This document shows, one piece after another, positions 7,629 through 15,637 of a stretch of DNA of 47,320 nt; the stretch's first letter is position 1; each line of letters opens with the position of its first letter. Location of the stretch: contig NZ_JAPUBT010000018.1 of the NCBI RefSeq assembly GCF_030397665.1, positions 1-47,320 of the forward strand, written 5' to 3'. Source of the stretch: Janthinobacterium sp. SUN073 (GTDB taxonomy: Bacteria; Pseudomonadota; Gammaproteobacteria; Burkholderiales; Burkholderiaceae_D). Both the position numbers and the translations under genes were made by a program. The notes beneath the pieces are model-generated. The model made no database searches. It was not told the origin of the DNA and was given only the letters and a program-made list of their open reading frames with translations.

Positions 7629-8915
7629 TTAGGCTGCGACCGTCAAGGCCTTGAGCACGTCGGGGTTCATCAGGCCACCGCCAACGCGCTTGGTGGTATA
7701 GAAGTGCACGTACGGCTTGTTGGTGAATGGATCGCGCAGCACGCGCACGCCGGTGCGGTCGACGATCATGTAGCCGCGCTTGAAGTCGCCAAACACGATC
7801 GGTTTGGAGTTGGCGGCGATGTCGGGCATGCCCGCCATCTCGGCGATCCCGTAGCCCAGCACGGTGGCCGGCGCGCCAGCTTCGAAGGACGGCTGCCACA
7901 GGTAGTTACCCTGGCCGTCCTTCAGTTTGCGGATGGCCGCCTGGGTATTGCGGTTCATCGCGGCGCGGGCATTGGCCGTGTATTCGCCCGGCAGGGCATA
8001 CACCAGGTCGATCAGGCCGTCAGCAGTCAGCGTCGCCGCCGCGCCGCTCTTGACGGTCTTGATATCGCCCCAGGGATGGGCCGCCGCGTTGGCGCCGCCG
8101 GTGATGTAGGTCAGCAGGCCGTTCGGTTTGTTGACGCCATTGCCGGTCAGGAAGGCAACGCCTTCCTGAATCGAAAACTCGGTTTCGACTTCCGACGCCA
8201 GCCAGGCTTCCAGGTTCACCGCGGAGTCGTCCAGCATCTGCTGCGTGGCGGCCGGGTTTGCATACAGCTCGCCAGTGTTGTAGGCCAGGCTGCCCAGCGT
8301 CGGGCCATTGGTTTCGGGACGTGCCGCCGTTTCGCCGACCCAGCCGGAACTGGTGCCGCGATTGTTGAACAGCTTGCTGAAACCATTGGTGCTGATGGAC
8401 TGGATGAAGCACAGGGCGCGCATCGGCGAGACCACCAGCAGGCGGTCGGTGATGGTACGGTCCCACTCTACAGGCGCCAGGAAGCCGCCTTCGCTGGCCG
8501 TGCCCTTGTTCAGCGACGCCTGCACTTCGCCTTTTTTAAAGTGCGCGCTGAAGGCTTCGGTATATTCCTTGTCCTTCAACTGGTTACCGCCGCCATTCAT
8601 GGCGGCGGCAACCATGCGCTCGTTGGCCGCATCGACCGATGCCTGCAGCTTGGCAATTTCTGCGTTGATGTTTTCGACTTTCAGCGCCTGCAGGGCATCA
8701 GCGTTGCCCTTCTTGACGTCTTCCAGTTGCTTGGTGTGCTCTTCCTTGAACGCGTGAAATGCCTTGTTCAGATCGGTGATCAGGGCATTTACGTCACCGT
8801 CGGCGCGAACAGCCACAATGCCGCGTGGGATGGGTTGGCTGGCCTGGCCGGCGTGCGCCGCCAGGGCGCTGGCGATCATCGCCGTGGCGATGCTGGTCAT
8901 CATTACTTTTCTCAT
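7629..8915 (-). CDS. HK97-fold major capsid protein
   Basis: 428 aa. After a coiled-coil delta region (about 40-105, LITDLNKAFHAFKEEHTKQL and following) the HK97 core begins near GTASEGGFLAPVEWDRTI; later ANPAATQQMLDDSAVNLEAW, ASEVETEFSIQEGVAFLTGN and VFGDFKRGYMIVDRTG are family signatures. It forms the icosahedral shell; the delta region is normally cut off by the protease encoded upstream, whose stop overlaps this start by one base. Odd point: residues 1-22 (MRKVMMTSIATAMIASALAA then HA) look like a signal peptide, unusual for a cytoplasmic structural protein. Confidence 0.95.
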   Translation of the reverse strand: MRKVMMTSIATAMIASALAAHAGQASQPIPRGIVAVRADGDVNALITDLNKAFHAFKEEHTKQLEDVKKGNADALQALKVENINAEIAKLQASVDAANERMVAAAMNGGGNQLKDKEYTEAFSAHFKKGEVQASLNKGTASEGGFLAPVEWDRTITDRLLVVSPMRALCFIQSISTNGFSKLFNNRGTSSGWVGETAARPETNGPTLGSLAYNTGELYANPAATQQMLDDSAVNLEAWLASEVETEFSIQEGVAFLTGNGVNKPNGLLTYITGGANAAAHPWGDIKTVKSGAAATLTADGLIDLVYALPGEYTANARAAMNRNTQAAIRKLKDGQGNYLWQPSFEAGAPATVLGYGIAEMAGMPDIAANSKPIVFGDFKRGYMIVDRTGVRVLRDPFTNKPYVHFYTTKRVGGGLMNPDVLKALTVAA

Positions 8916-9763
8916 TACGTGCCTTTCAGATTGTTGATCAGGGATTGCAGTGACGCTGCTACTTCTTTGGTGCCAGCGCTCGGCGTGGCGATTTTTCCAG
9001 CAGCGCCAGGCATGCCAGAAAACAGGGACTTGATGGCTTCGCGGCGCACGGAGCGGGAATGCCCCGCCCGGGCCATGGCCGCTTCCACCATCGCAAGATA
9101 TTTCGTGTCGGCGCTGGCCTCGGGATCGTGACCCATCTGCTCGCGCGCCAGGATGCCGCTGGCGAATCCTTGCTCGACAGCCTGGGCTGCGCCCAGCCAG
9201 CTTTCCTTGTCCATCATGGCGGCCGCTTCCGCCGCGCTCAGCCCGGACCGGGCGGCGTAGACGGATGCCATGGCCGCATCGAAGGGCGCCAGCTGCTCGG
9301 ATGCCTTGATCATGTCGTGGCGGTTGCCGATCGCCATGGCCCAGGCGTTGTGGATCATCAGGAAGGCGCCGTCACCCATCAGGATCTCGTCACCGGCCAT
9401 GGCGATGACGGACGCGGCCGAGGCGGCGATGCCCATCACCTTGACGGTGACCTTGGCCTTGTGCTCGCGCAGCAGGTTGTAGATGGCCACGCCCTGGAAG
9501 AAGTCGCCGCCGGGCGAGTTGACGTTCACCGTCACGTCGCGCGCGCCGATGTTGCGCAGGGCTGCGGAAATGCGCTTGGTGGTCACCCCCTCGCCGTCGT
9601 ACGACTCGCCGATGCGGTCGTAGATGGAAATGGTGGGGCCGTCGTCGTCGGCCGCCGCGCGGATGCCCGGCTCCCAGCGCTCGAGCGCGTCAGGGCGCAT
9701 GTCGAACTGGATGTTGCCCAGGCCCTGGGCGGCGTTGATTTCAGGCAGTTTTAACAGGGTCAT
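8915..9763 (-). CDS. ClpP-type prohead maturation protease
   Basis: 282 aa from ATG 9763 (MTLLKLPEINAAQGLGN). Motifs of the S14 ClpP family are visible: NSPGGD at 82-87, GIAASAAS with the probable nucleophile Ser115, and MIHNAW with His138. Proteases of this class remove the capsid scaffold domain during head maturation, in keeping with its place between portal and capsid genes. The start lies 23 bases inside the portal gene; the frame is open further upstream, but that would overlap the portal gene more. Confidence 0.85.
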   Translation of the reverse strand: MTLLKLPEINAAQGLGNIQFDMRPDALERWEPGIRAAADDDGPTISIYDRIGESYDGEGVTTKRISAALRNIGARDVTVNVNSPGGDFFQGVAIYNLLREHKAKVTVKVMGIAASAASVIAMAGDEILMGDGAFLMIHNAWAMAIGNRHDMIKASEQLAPFDAAMASVYAARSGLSAAEAAAMMDKESWLGAAQAVEQGFASGILAREQMGHDPEASADTKYLAMVEAAMARAGHSRSVRREAIKSLFSGMPGAAGKIATPSAGTKEVAASLQSLINNLKGT

Positions 9764-11054
9764 TGAGTGTCTTCGCTTGGTTGGCGGGCGCGCGCAGCTC
9801 GTCTGCGCCCTTGTCATTGGAACGGGCCAGGTCTTGCAGCTCGCGCACTTCGTTTTGTGTCATCCACGGCGCGTGGCCGCCGCTGCCCAGCGCCTTGGTA
9901 AAGAATTCGGCCTGGTCCTTCAAGGTGCCGCGCAGCAGCGCGCGTTCGTTGAATTTGGCGCGCAGCTTCTTGCCGTCATCTTTCGACAGCAGGGTGCGCT
10001 CGATGCCCTGCTCCCAGATCGTGAACCAGTGTTGCAGCGAGAACTGGATGAAAAGGATGGCCAGCTGCTCGATGCCGCTGCCCCAAGACGTGTCGTCCAT
10101 CATCAGCAGCGGGCGCGGCACGCCCATGGCGCGGGCGATTTCCTCGATCTGGTGGTTGCGGTTTTCAATGTGCTGAGCGTCGGCCGCAGTGGTTGCCCAC
10201 TGCTCAGCCTTCAGGCCCTCTTCCAGGATCATCCATTTACCAGCGTTCTCGGCGCCGGTCTTGTCGTTGATCGAGTCTTGCAAGCGGCCAAAGGCCTTGT
10301 CGGTAAGTGCGCCAGCCGCCGATAGTGCGCCGCCGGCCATGACGCCGTTCTTGAACAGGCGCGCTGCAGCCTTCTCGGCCTGCTGCGCGATGCCGATGGC
10401 CTCATGCGCCAGGCGCACGCGCGACAGTCCCGTCACGCCGTCTTCCGACAGGTCACGCAGGTGGAATACCTCTTCCGCTGGCAGCGGGATCTGGCTGCCA
10501 TCCTTGCGGGCGAACTTGTAGGTCATGTTCCAGCTGTCATCCAGTTCTGCCGTCACCCGCTTCGGACACATCGGGATCAGGCGCAGCACCTGGCCTCGCG
10601 ACCAGATCACGCGCGCGTAGGCATTGCCGTGCATCATCACGCGCAGCTGCATCAGCGCCTTGAATTCGTAGGCTGTCTGCCAGCTGTTCGGCTTGGCTTT
10701 CAAAATGTCGTAAAGCGGGTGCTCGGTGGCATAGCGCTTTTCATCGCCGCGCTCGACCAGGTTGAGCGGCAGCATGCCGATCGATTCCGAGATCAGCGTT
10801 ACGCAGCGCAGCAGGGCCATGTTCTGCAGCGCCTTCGACGCATTGACGTAGGCGCCCGACGCTGTGCCGCTACCGGTGCGCATGAAAACCAGCAGGTCGG
10901 GATCATCCAGGCCGGCAAACAGGTGTCCGGTCGACGCCTGGATACTCGACACCACCGGCGCTGCGGCGGCCGGCGCCGGGACTTCGTTCACATCGCTTGG
11001 GCGTGACTGTGCCTCCGGCGCTGCAGCTGTCCGGAAGAGATCTAAAAAGCTCAT
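9741..11054 (-). CDS. phage portal protein, HK97 family
   Basis: 437 aa, MSFLDLFRTAAAPEAQS. Recognisable portal segments: VTLISESIGMLPLNLVER, HPLYDILKAKPN, MQLRVMMHGNAYARVIW, and GVPRPLLMMDDTSWGSGIEQ. Twelve subunits form the ring through which DNA is packed and leaves, and to which terminase docks. It starts three bases after the large terminase stop and overlaps the protease start, an arrangement typical of a packed head operon. Confidence 0.93.
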   Translation of the reverse strand: MSFLDLFRTAAAPEAQSRPSDVNEVPAPAAAAPVVSSIQASTGHLFAGLDDPDLLVFMRTGSGTASGAYVNASKALQNMALLRCVTLISESIGMLPLNLVERGDEKRYATEHPLYDILKAKPNSWQTAYEFKALMQLRVMMHGNAYARVIWSRGQVLRLIPMCPKRVTAELDDSWNMTYKFARKDGSQIPLPAEEVFHLRDLSEDGVTGLSRVRLAHEAIGIAQQAEKAAARLFKNGVMAGGALSAAGALTDKAFGRLQDSINDKTGAENAGKWMILEEGLKAEQWATTAADAQHIENRNHQIEEIARAMGVPRPLLMMDDTSWGSGIEQLAILFIQFSLQHWFTIWEQGIERTLLSKDDGKKLRAKFNERALLRGTLKDQAEFFTKALGSGGHAPWMTQNEVRELQDLARSNDKGADELRAPANQAKTLNDPVKTA

Positions 11055-11057
11055 GGG

Positions 11058-12746
11058 TTATACAGTCCTTATACCGCGCGATTCGTACACCGAGCCACAT
11101 TGCGCCGGCGGATTCAGTTCCATCAGGGAGACGGCGTCGAAGGTCGCCATCAGCGGGTCAATCTTGGCGGAGCCGCTCGCCTGCTTGGTAATCAAAATGG
11201 CGTTGCCTCGCGGCTCGACCTTGGCATTGCCCACGCACCAGGCCATCATCGGCTGGCCGCCGTGTTCGATCACGCCCTCGGCCAGCTTGCGCTCGGTGGT
11301 CTTGATCGCACCGCCGAGGCGCCAGCCTTGTGAGATGGCAACGATCTTTTCCTGCGGCACGCCGGCCTCTACCATCGCATCGAGAATGGCGCCGATGCCG
11401 GCCGAATCACAGCCGACCTTGTCGAGCAGTCCGGATTGCTCCACTTGCAGCACGGCGGCCGCCACCTGTTCCACGTCTTCGCCGATGCGCTTGACCAGCA
11501 CCAGGTCGCCCTGCTTGGCGAAGTCTTCGAAGCGAGCGGCCTCGATTTTTCGCCGCTCCATCACCGAGGGGTGCGCCCATGCCCTGGTCCACAGCAGCCA
11601 GCGGCGCGTCTCGCGCTCGCGGCCGATCACCGCCAGGCCCAGCAAGTCGTCCAGGCCGCCGCCATCGATGCCGACGGTGACCACCTCGCTAAGCCCCAGC
11701 AAGTCTTCCAGTGTCAGCGCCGGGCGCAGGCCCTGCTGCTCCCAGAAATCGGCGCCCGGCCATCGGTTCGACATCAGCGCCAGGCCGATCTGCACATTCA
11801 AGTGCTTGGCCAGGAAGCCGCGGAACTCCACTTCGCCCTTTTCCTGCGCCTGGCGGAAGCCGCGCTCGATGAATTCCTCGTCAACCGATGTGCCCATGTT
11901 CGGGTTCGTTACATAGGCGTTGCGCACATCCCGGTGCGCCCCTGCCTTGATCATGTGCTCGGGGAACTCATACAAAATCGGGTAACACGCGGGATCATGG
12001 ATTGTTCCGTCGCGCACGCCACGGGCATACAGCAGCCGCGACAGGAATGCACCGGCCGGCGGGTCGTCCGACTGTGTCGTCGCGAAAATTACAAAACCTT
12101 CGGGCCGCGAGGCCAGGCCACCCGTTGCCTCCAGCAGCATGGCGTCGGCGCGCGGGTTTTTGCCGAACAGCCACAGCTCGTCAATAAACACCCCGATGGC
12201 TTTCTTGCCCGACACCGTCTCGCCATCGGCTGCCACTACCTTGAGCGTGGCGTTGGTGGTCAGGTGGGTGATGGTGCGGATGTGATCCTGAACCTTCAGC
12301 ATCACGGCCAGCTCATCGTCAGCCTTGATCATTGCCGCCATCGGCTTGTAACTATTGTCCGCAATCTCCTTCGTTGGCGCCAGGACGATGTATTCGCCCT
12401 CCAAGCGCCAGTTCATCAGCAAAGCCGTCAGCATGATCCCGGCTGCGATGGTCGACTTGCCGTTCTTTTTGCTGATCAGGAGCATGAACTCTTTGATCAG
12501 CCGACGCCCGGTCTCGGCGTTGTAGGCGCCGAAGATGGCCGCCACGAAATCGAGTACCCACTCGCGCACCACGTCGCCCATGCGCGGACTTCCCGGAGCG
12601 TCGACCATGCGCAGCTCTTTGAAAATCGCCAGCGCCGCCTCGGCCTGGTCGAGATAGAGCGGCGGGCATGGCGTCAGCGGCAGGCCTGCAACAATGCGCG
12701 CCTCCCAGTCGTGGCATGCGGTGGTCCACTCCGGATACGGCGTCAT
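11058..12746 (-). CDS. terminase large subunit
   Basis: 562 aa. ATPase: SKKNGKST at 92-99 is the Walker A-like loop, AIGVFIDEL at 183-191 is Walker B with D189 and E190; the nuclease half begins near VVTVGIDGGGLDD, whose aspartates are the expected metal ligands. It belongs to the Terminase_1 group used by HK97-type phages and drives DNA into the head and cuts it. Its ATG overlaps the small subunit stop (ATGA), so the two are made together. Confidence 0.93.
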   Translation of the reverse strand: MTPYPEWTTACHDWEARIVAGLPLTPCPPLYLDQAEAALAIFKELRMVDAPGSPRMGDVVREWVLDFVAAIFGAYNAETGRRLIKEFMLLISKKNGKSTIAAGIMLTALLMNWRLEGEYIVLAPTKEIADNSYKPMAAMIKADDELAVMLKVQDHIRTITHLTTNATLKVVAADGETVSGKKAIGVFIDELWLFGKNPRADAMLLEATGGLASRPEGFVIFATTQSDDPPAGAFLSRLLYARGVRDGTIHDPACYPILYEFPEHMIKAGAHRDVRNAYVTNPNMGTSVDEEFIERGFRQAQEKGEVEFRGFLAKHLNVQIGLALMSNRWPGADFWEQQGLRPALTLEDLLGLSEVVTVGIDGGGLDDLLGLAVIGRERETRRWLLWTRAWAHPSVMERRKIEAARFEDFAKQGDLVLVKRIGEDVEQVAAAVLQVEQSGLLDKVGCDSAGIGAILDAMVEAGVPQEKIVAISQGWRLGGAIKTTERKLAEGVIEHGGQPMMAWCVGNAKVEPRGNAILITKQASGSAKIDPLMATFDAVSLMELNPPAQCGSVYESRGIRTV

Positions 12747-13216
12747 TTACCGCCACCAGACACCAGGCGGGGCGGCGGTGGCGGCGCGCCGAAGCGGCCA
12801 CCGGCGGCCTTCTGCGCTGCATCCAGTTTTTCCTCTTTCTTGCCGATCTCGCCGGGCTTCTTGTGCACGAAGGGCATCAGCGCCTTGGCGGCATCAATGC
12901 GCAGTTTCTCGCCCAGCTCGATATCGTTCATCGCCGCCATCAAGAACGTTTTCGGGTCCGTATGCTGCAGCGCGCGGTTCAGATCGAACGTTGGGCGCGC
13001 CGGCGGAGCAGCTGGCGGCAGGGCCGCCGGCGCACCAGGGACAATGTTGGCGCGAGCCGCCTTCAGGTACTCGGCCACGGCCGGGTCTTTAACAAGACGC
13101 GAGCCGGCGGCCGATGCCGTCGCCGGACTATACCCGGCCACGATCGCCGCATCCTTATTGCTGCGGCCGGCCAAAACGGCATCGGCGAACGCACGCTTTT
13201 TGCCTGTTAAAGCCAT
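12743..13216 (-). CDS. terminase small subunit
   Basis: 157 aa from ATG 13216 (MALTGKKRAFADAVLAGRSN), with GAGGA upstream. The N-terminal helix-turn-helix KDAAIVAGYSPATASAAGSR is typical of Terminase_2-type small subunits that recognise the packaging site; a proline/alanine linker follows and the C-terminus (FGAPPPPPRLVSGGGK) is flexible. It is the first gene of the packaging block and is preceded by an AT-rich repeat region. Confidence 0.85.
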   Translation of the reverse strand: MALTGKKRAFADAVLAGRSNKDAAIVAGYSPATASAAGSRLVKDPAVAEYLKAARANIVPGAPAALPPAAPPARPTFDLNRALQHTDPKTFLMAAMNDIELGEKLRIDAAKALMPFVHKKPGEIGKKEEKLDAAQKAAGGRFGAPPPPPRLVSGGGK

Positions 13217-13310
13217 TAACAAAATCCTCAGTGAGGGAAAAATTCTGCGCGTGGGAGAGGACGCGGTCTAGGTCGGCGAGGGGTGGGGAACTTTTCGCCC
13301 CCCTCCCCTA

Positions 13311-13401
13311 ATGTTGCTTTTTTTGAAATGTTTCTTTTGATGTATGTTGTTATTTTGCAACATATGAAACATTTCCTTTTTGAAACATTTCTTGATGTTG
13401 C
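13311..13401. repeat. AT-rich repeat cluster upstream of terminase small subunit
   Basis: About 90 bases of very low GC in GC-rich surroundings. GAAATGTTTC at 13325 and two copies of its complement GAAACATTTC at 13366 and 13382; ATGTTGCT at both ends; and the palindrome ATGTTG-8-CAACAT at 13344-13363. It lies between the HNH nuclease and small terminase genes, where HK97-type phages often keep cos. It may be the packaging site, an operator for late genes, or both. Confidence 0.6.
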
Positions 13402-13412
13402 TTTGGTGCCAT

Positions 13413-13823
13413 CTATTCGCCCCGACGATGGGCCGCCTCTTCGCGCTGCTTGTCCGCGCTGTGGTGCGTGCCGCACAGCGACTGCCAGTTGGTCTTGTTC
13501 CAGAACAGCACCCGGTCGCCACGATGCGGCTCGATGTGGTCGACCACGGAAGCCGCGGGAACAATCAGGCCCAACTCAGCGCAACGCAAAATGGCTGTGC
13601 TGGGCGCCATGTCGCGAATGGGAGCATAGGCAGGGTCACGCAGGCAGTACACACACAGCGGGTGGCTGCGCAAATAGCCGGCGCGGGCCTTCTGCCAGGC
13701 GTAGCCGTAGCCGCGCTTGGTGCTGCTCGCTTGATCGGTGCGCCATGAGCCTGGCTGCATCACTGGCGCACGGCTCATGGCCTGCTGCTGCAAGCGTGGC
13801 TTGAGTGCCTGCAGGCGTGACAT
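13413..13823 (-). CDS. HNH endonuclease
   Basis: 136 aa from ATG 13823. Zinc pair CVYC, then VVDHIEPHRGD with the catalytic Asp-His, the Asn of WNKTNWQSL and the final CGTHH complete the HNH fold. Small HNH proteins next to terminase genes take part in cutting at cos during packaging in HK97-like phages. The ATG overlaps the preceding stop by one base (TGATG). The C-terminal tail is short and basic. Confidence 0.85.
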   Translation of the reverse strand: MSRLQALKPRLQQQAMSRAPVMQPGSWRTDQASSTKRGYGYAWQKARAGYLRSHPLCVYCLRDPAYAPIRDMAPSTAILRCAELGLIVPAASVVDHIEPHRGDRVLFWNKTNWQSLCGTHHSADKQREEAAHRRGE

Positions 13824-14170
13824 CAAGGATTCTGCAGCAGGGAGAGTGGCACCGCATGGGCTGCACACAAAGCGTCCCACTCACGCACCGCCTGGACAAA
13901 CGCGCCGTCGGGGGCGGAAACTTGGGGCATGCCTGCGGCATCAGCCGAGCAGCCAACGTGCTGGATCACCGTACGCGTCCGCGTCGATATTGTTGGCACC
14001 AAGGCGGCCGTCGCACTTGCCGACAACCCGGTCATGCCGTAGCCGTTGGCGCGCAGGATCTGCTTAGCACGCTCGGCATCGATGACGTGGCTGACGATCA
14101 GGTCGAGCGTCTGGCCGTCGGGCTCGCCCACTGCGCGGATGATCATGTCTCGATAGTGGCGCGGGTTCAT
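13823..14170 (-). CDS. phage protein of unknown function
   Basis: 115 aa from ATG 14170, with ribosome site GAGGTG. MNPRHYRDMIIRAVGEPDGQ, then IVSHVIDAERAKQILRANGY; no domain recognised. It is coupled to the HNH gene by overlapping stop and start. A terminator-like hairpin lies directly in front of the ribosome site. Confidence 0.65.
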   Translation of the reverse strand: MNPRHYRDMIIRAVGEPDGQTLDLIVSHVIDAERAKQILRANGYGMTGLSASATAALVPTISTRTRTVIQHVGCSADAAGMPQVSAPDGAFVQAVREWDALCAAHAVPLSLLQNP

Positions 14171-14180
14171 CGAACACCTC

Positions 14181-14219
14181 AAATAAAAAGGCCGCTGAAG
14201 CAAGGTTGCGGTCAGCGGC
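14181..14219 (-). terminator. intrinsic terminator in front of packaging genes
   Basis: Minus-strand stem GCCGCTGA/TCAGCGGC, then CTTTTTATTT and, immediately, the GAGGTG ribosome site of the next gene. Second of a tandem pair. Confidence 0.7.
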
Positions 14220-14251
14220 TAAGCCCAGGGAAAGGCGGAGATCTGGAATGC

Positions 14252-14286
14252 AAAAAGCCCGCGTCGGTGAAGAGGCGGGCTTTTGT
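14252..14286 (-). terminator. intrinsic terminator after candidate late regulator
   Basis: AAAAGCCCGC/GCGGGCTTTT stem, T tract on both strands; 35 bases after the stop of the 14322-14810 gene. Confidence 0.75.
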
Positions 14287-14321
14287 TTAGGCGTGCGAAA
14301 ACCGCCTATGCACGAATCATA

Positions 14322-14810
14322 TCAGAACAGAACAGCTGTGCACACATTATTTTTCAGGCGCCGGGTCAGCTCGGCGCGCGCCTCCATTGCAACGTCTGCA
14401 AATACTGCATTCGGGAACCGCCATGGCGTGGCCTGGCTGCACAGCTTGTAGATCGCCCATATGTGGATTCGCGCCATACTATCGATCATCGCGTCGGTGG
14501 CCTGGGCGATGCGCGTGTCGGTTGCCTGCTGCGCCTCGTGCATATCCACGCCGCGACCATCGCCTTCCCCACTCAGTCCTCGCATCGTTTTGACGCCCAT
14601 GTCGCGGTCAGCATCGTGCGCCATCCAGGCGGCCCACAATTCAAGGCACAGGTCGAGTGGATCAGGATCGGCCCATGCGGTGACCGCCACTACGGCGCTC
14701 GCAGGCGCCGCTGGGGCAGCCTGCGCCACGGCCTCGACCTCGACGAAAGTGATATCGGCCACTGGTGCGCTCTTGCCGGCCCATCCCAGCGTAATTTTTT
14801 CTCGTTGCAT
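14322..14810 (-). CDS. phage protein in position of a late-gene antiterminator
   Basis: 162 aa from ATG 14810 (MQREKITLGWAGKSAPVADI), AGGGAT upstream. The central LDLCLELWAAWMAHDADRD and the C-terminal IHIWAIYKLCSQATPWRFPN followed by ARAELTRRLKNNVCT are reminiscent of small regulatory proteins that occupy the Q position in betaproteobacterial phages, but I cannot assign a family with certainty. It is the last gene before two tandem terminators and the packaging genes, exactly where a Q-type regulator would act. Role is inference from place. Confidence 0.6.
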   Translation of the reverse strand: MQREKITLGWAGKSAPVADITFVEVEAVAQAAPAAPASAVVAVTAWADPDPLDLCLELWAAWMAHDADRDMGVKTMRGLSGEGDGRGVDMHEAQQATDTRIAQATDAMIDSMARIHIWAIYKLCSQATPWRFPNAVFADVAMEARAELTRRLKNNVCTAVLF

Positions 14811-14835
14811 TTCAATCCCTGTGCTGTGTTGCAAA

Positions 14836-15222
14836 TTAATCCGACGAGCAGCTGCTGCCACCGTCTGACGGCCCGGAGGAGGAACCGCTGCTGGACGAAC
14901 AGCTCGCGCCACCCCAATCGCCCGATGCGCCGCCCCCATCGAAAGTGCCGCCGCCGGCATCTGGATATGACGGCATACTGGCTGATCCGCTTCTAAAGTA
15001 GGTGCGTAAGTCTTCCGCCATCAAGACATCAATCACTGCGGCCGCGTTCGACGAGAGGTCAGGCTGCGCCACTGGCTGGCTAGCGCGGCCCAACAGAATC
15101 GCCTGGGTGTGCGCTCTCTCCGCCGCGAGCCAATCCGCGACTGCTCGCTTGGCAGCAGCCTCAAGTTTGGCGGCCTTGCGCGCTTCGCGGTGCTTGCTCC
15201 ATGGGAATTTAAAGTGGAACAT
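14836..15222 (-). CDS. hypothetical protein with Gly/Ser/Cys-rich tail
   Basis: 128 aa, MFHFKFPWSKHREARKAAKL, AAGGA upstream. The first 70 residues are a basic, Ala-rich helix; the last 45 are Gly/Ser-rich with two cysteines (SGDWGGASCSSSSG, SSCSSD). Such tails occur in many small proteobacterial membrane or surface proteins, but no transmembrane helix is seen here. Function unknown. Confidence 0.6.
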   Translation of the reverse strand: MFHFKFPWSKHREARKAAKLEAAAKRAVADWLAAERAHTQAILLGRASQPVAQPDLSSNAAAVIDVLMAEDLRTYFRSGSASMPSYPDAGGGTFDGGGASGDWGGASCSSSSGSSSGPSDGGSSCSSD

Positions 15223-15226
15223 TTTT

Positions 15227-15343
15227 TTATCCTTTTTTCTTTAGGAAGAGGTTCAACCGATGATTCACAATAATCATGAACATGAGGAAATACGCGGCTT
15301 TGCGGGGTGGTCTTCGCCACTTTCCCGCCAACGCTTTCGCCAT
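15227..15343 (-). CDS. possible 38-aa membrane peptide
   Basis: Short frame between the DUF4406 gene and the Gly/Ser-rich gene. It reads MAKALAGKWRRPPRKAA then a hydrophobic YFLMFMIIV and ends NLFLKKKG, basic on both sides of a short hydrophobic stretch. It starts four bases after the DUF4406 stop behind AGGAA (tight spacing) and ends five bases before the next ATG. The close fit into the gap favours a real gene; length and short helix leave doubt. Confidence 0.4.
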   Translation of the reverse strand: MAKALAGKWRRPPRKAAYFLMFMIIVNHRLNLFLKKKG

Positions 15344-15346
15344 TTC

Positions 15347-15637
15347 CTATGCTGGGTGCAGCGTCACCGCTAGGCTCAACTGCGTGGCGATGTGATGCTC
15401 CAGCATCGCGCCGCGTGACACCTCCCAACCGGGCAGCAGGTGGATGCGGTCACAGGTCACCAGCTCGGCGATATCGCGGCGCATGCACGCCTCCCACGAA
15501 GTGGTCTGATCCGGGTTCACCTCGGCAGGATTGATCACGGTGTGGCCCTGGGCGCGCAGCTCAGCGGTGGCTGCGTGGAATGCGGGGAAGTTGAGGCCTG
15601 GCATGCCAGTCATGGGACCAGCGATGTAGATTTTCAT
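15347..15637 (-). CDS. DUF4406 (deoxyribosyltransferase-like) protein
   Basis: 96 aa. MKIYIAGPMTGMPGLNFPAF is the diagnostic start of DUF4406, a family with the Rossmann-like fold of nucleoside 2-deoxyribosyltransferases; MRRDIAELVTCDRIHLLPGW follows. Phages may use it to handle nucleotides, but activity is not proven for the family. It overlaps the end of the upstream gene by four bases. Confidence 0.85.
   Translation of the reverse strand: MKIYIAGPMTGMPGLNFPAFHAATAELRAQGHTVINPAEVNPDQTTSWEACMRRDIAELVTCDRIHLLPGWEVSRGAMLEHHIATQLSLAVTLHPA

Noticed and set aside
11436..13271. 611-codon plus-strand frame
   Set aside because: Antisense to both terminase genes, which are clearly recognisable.
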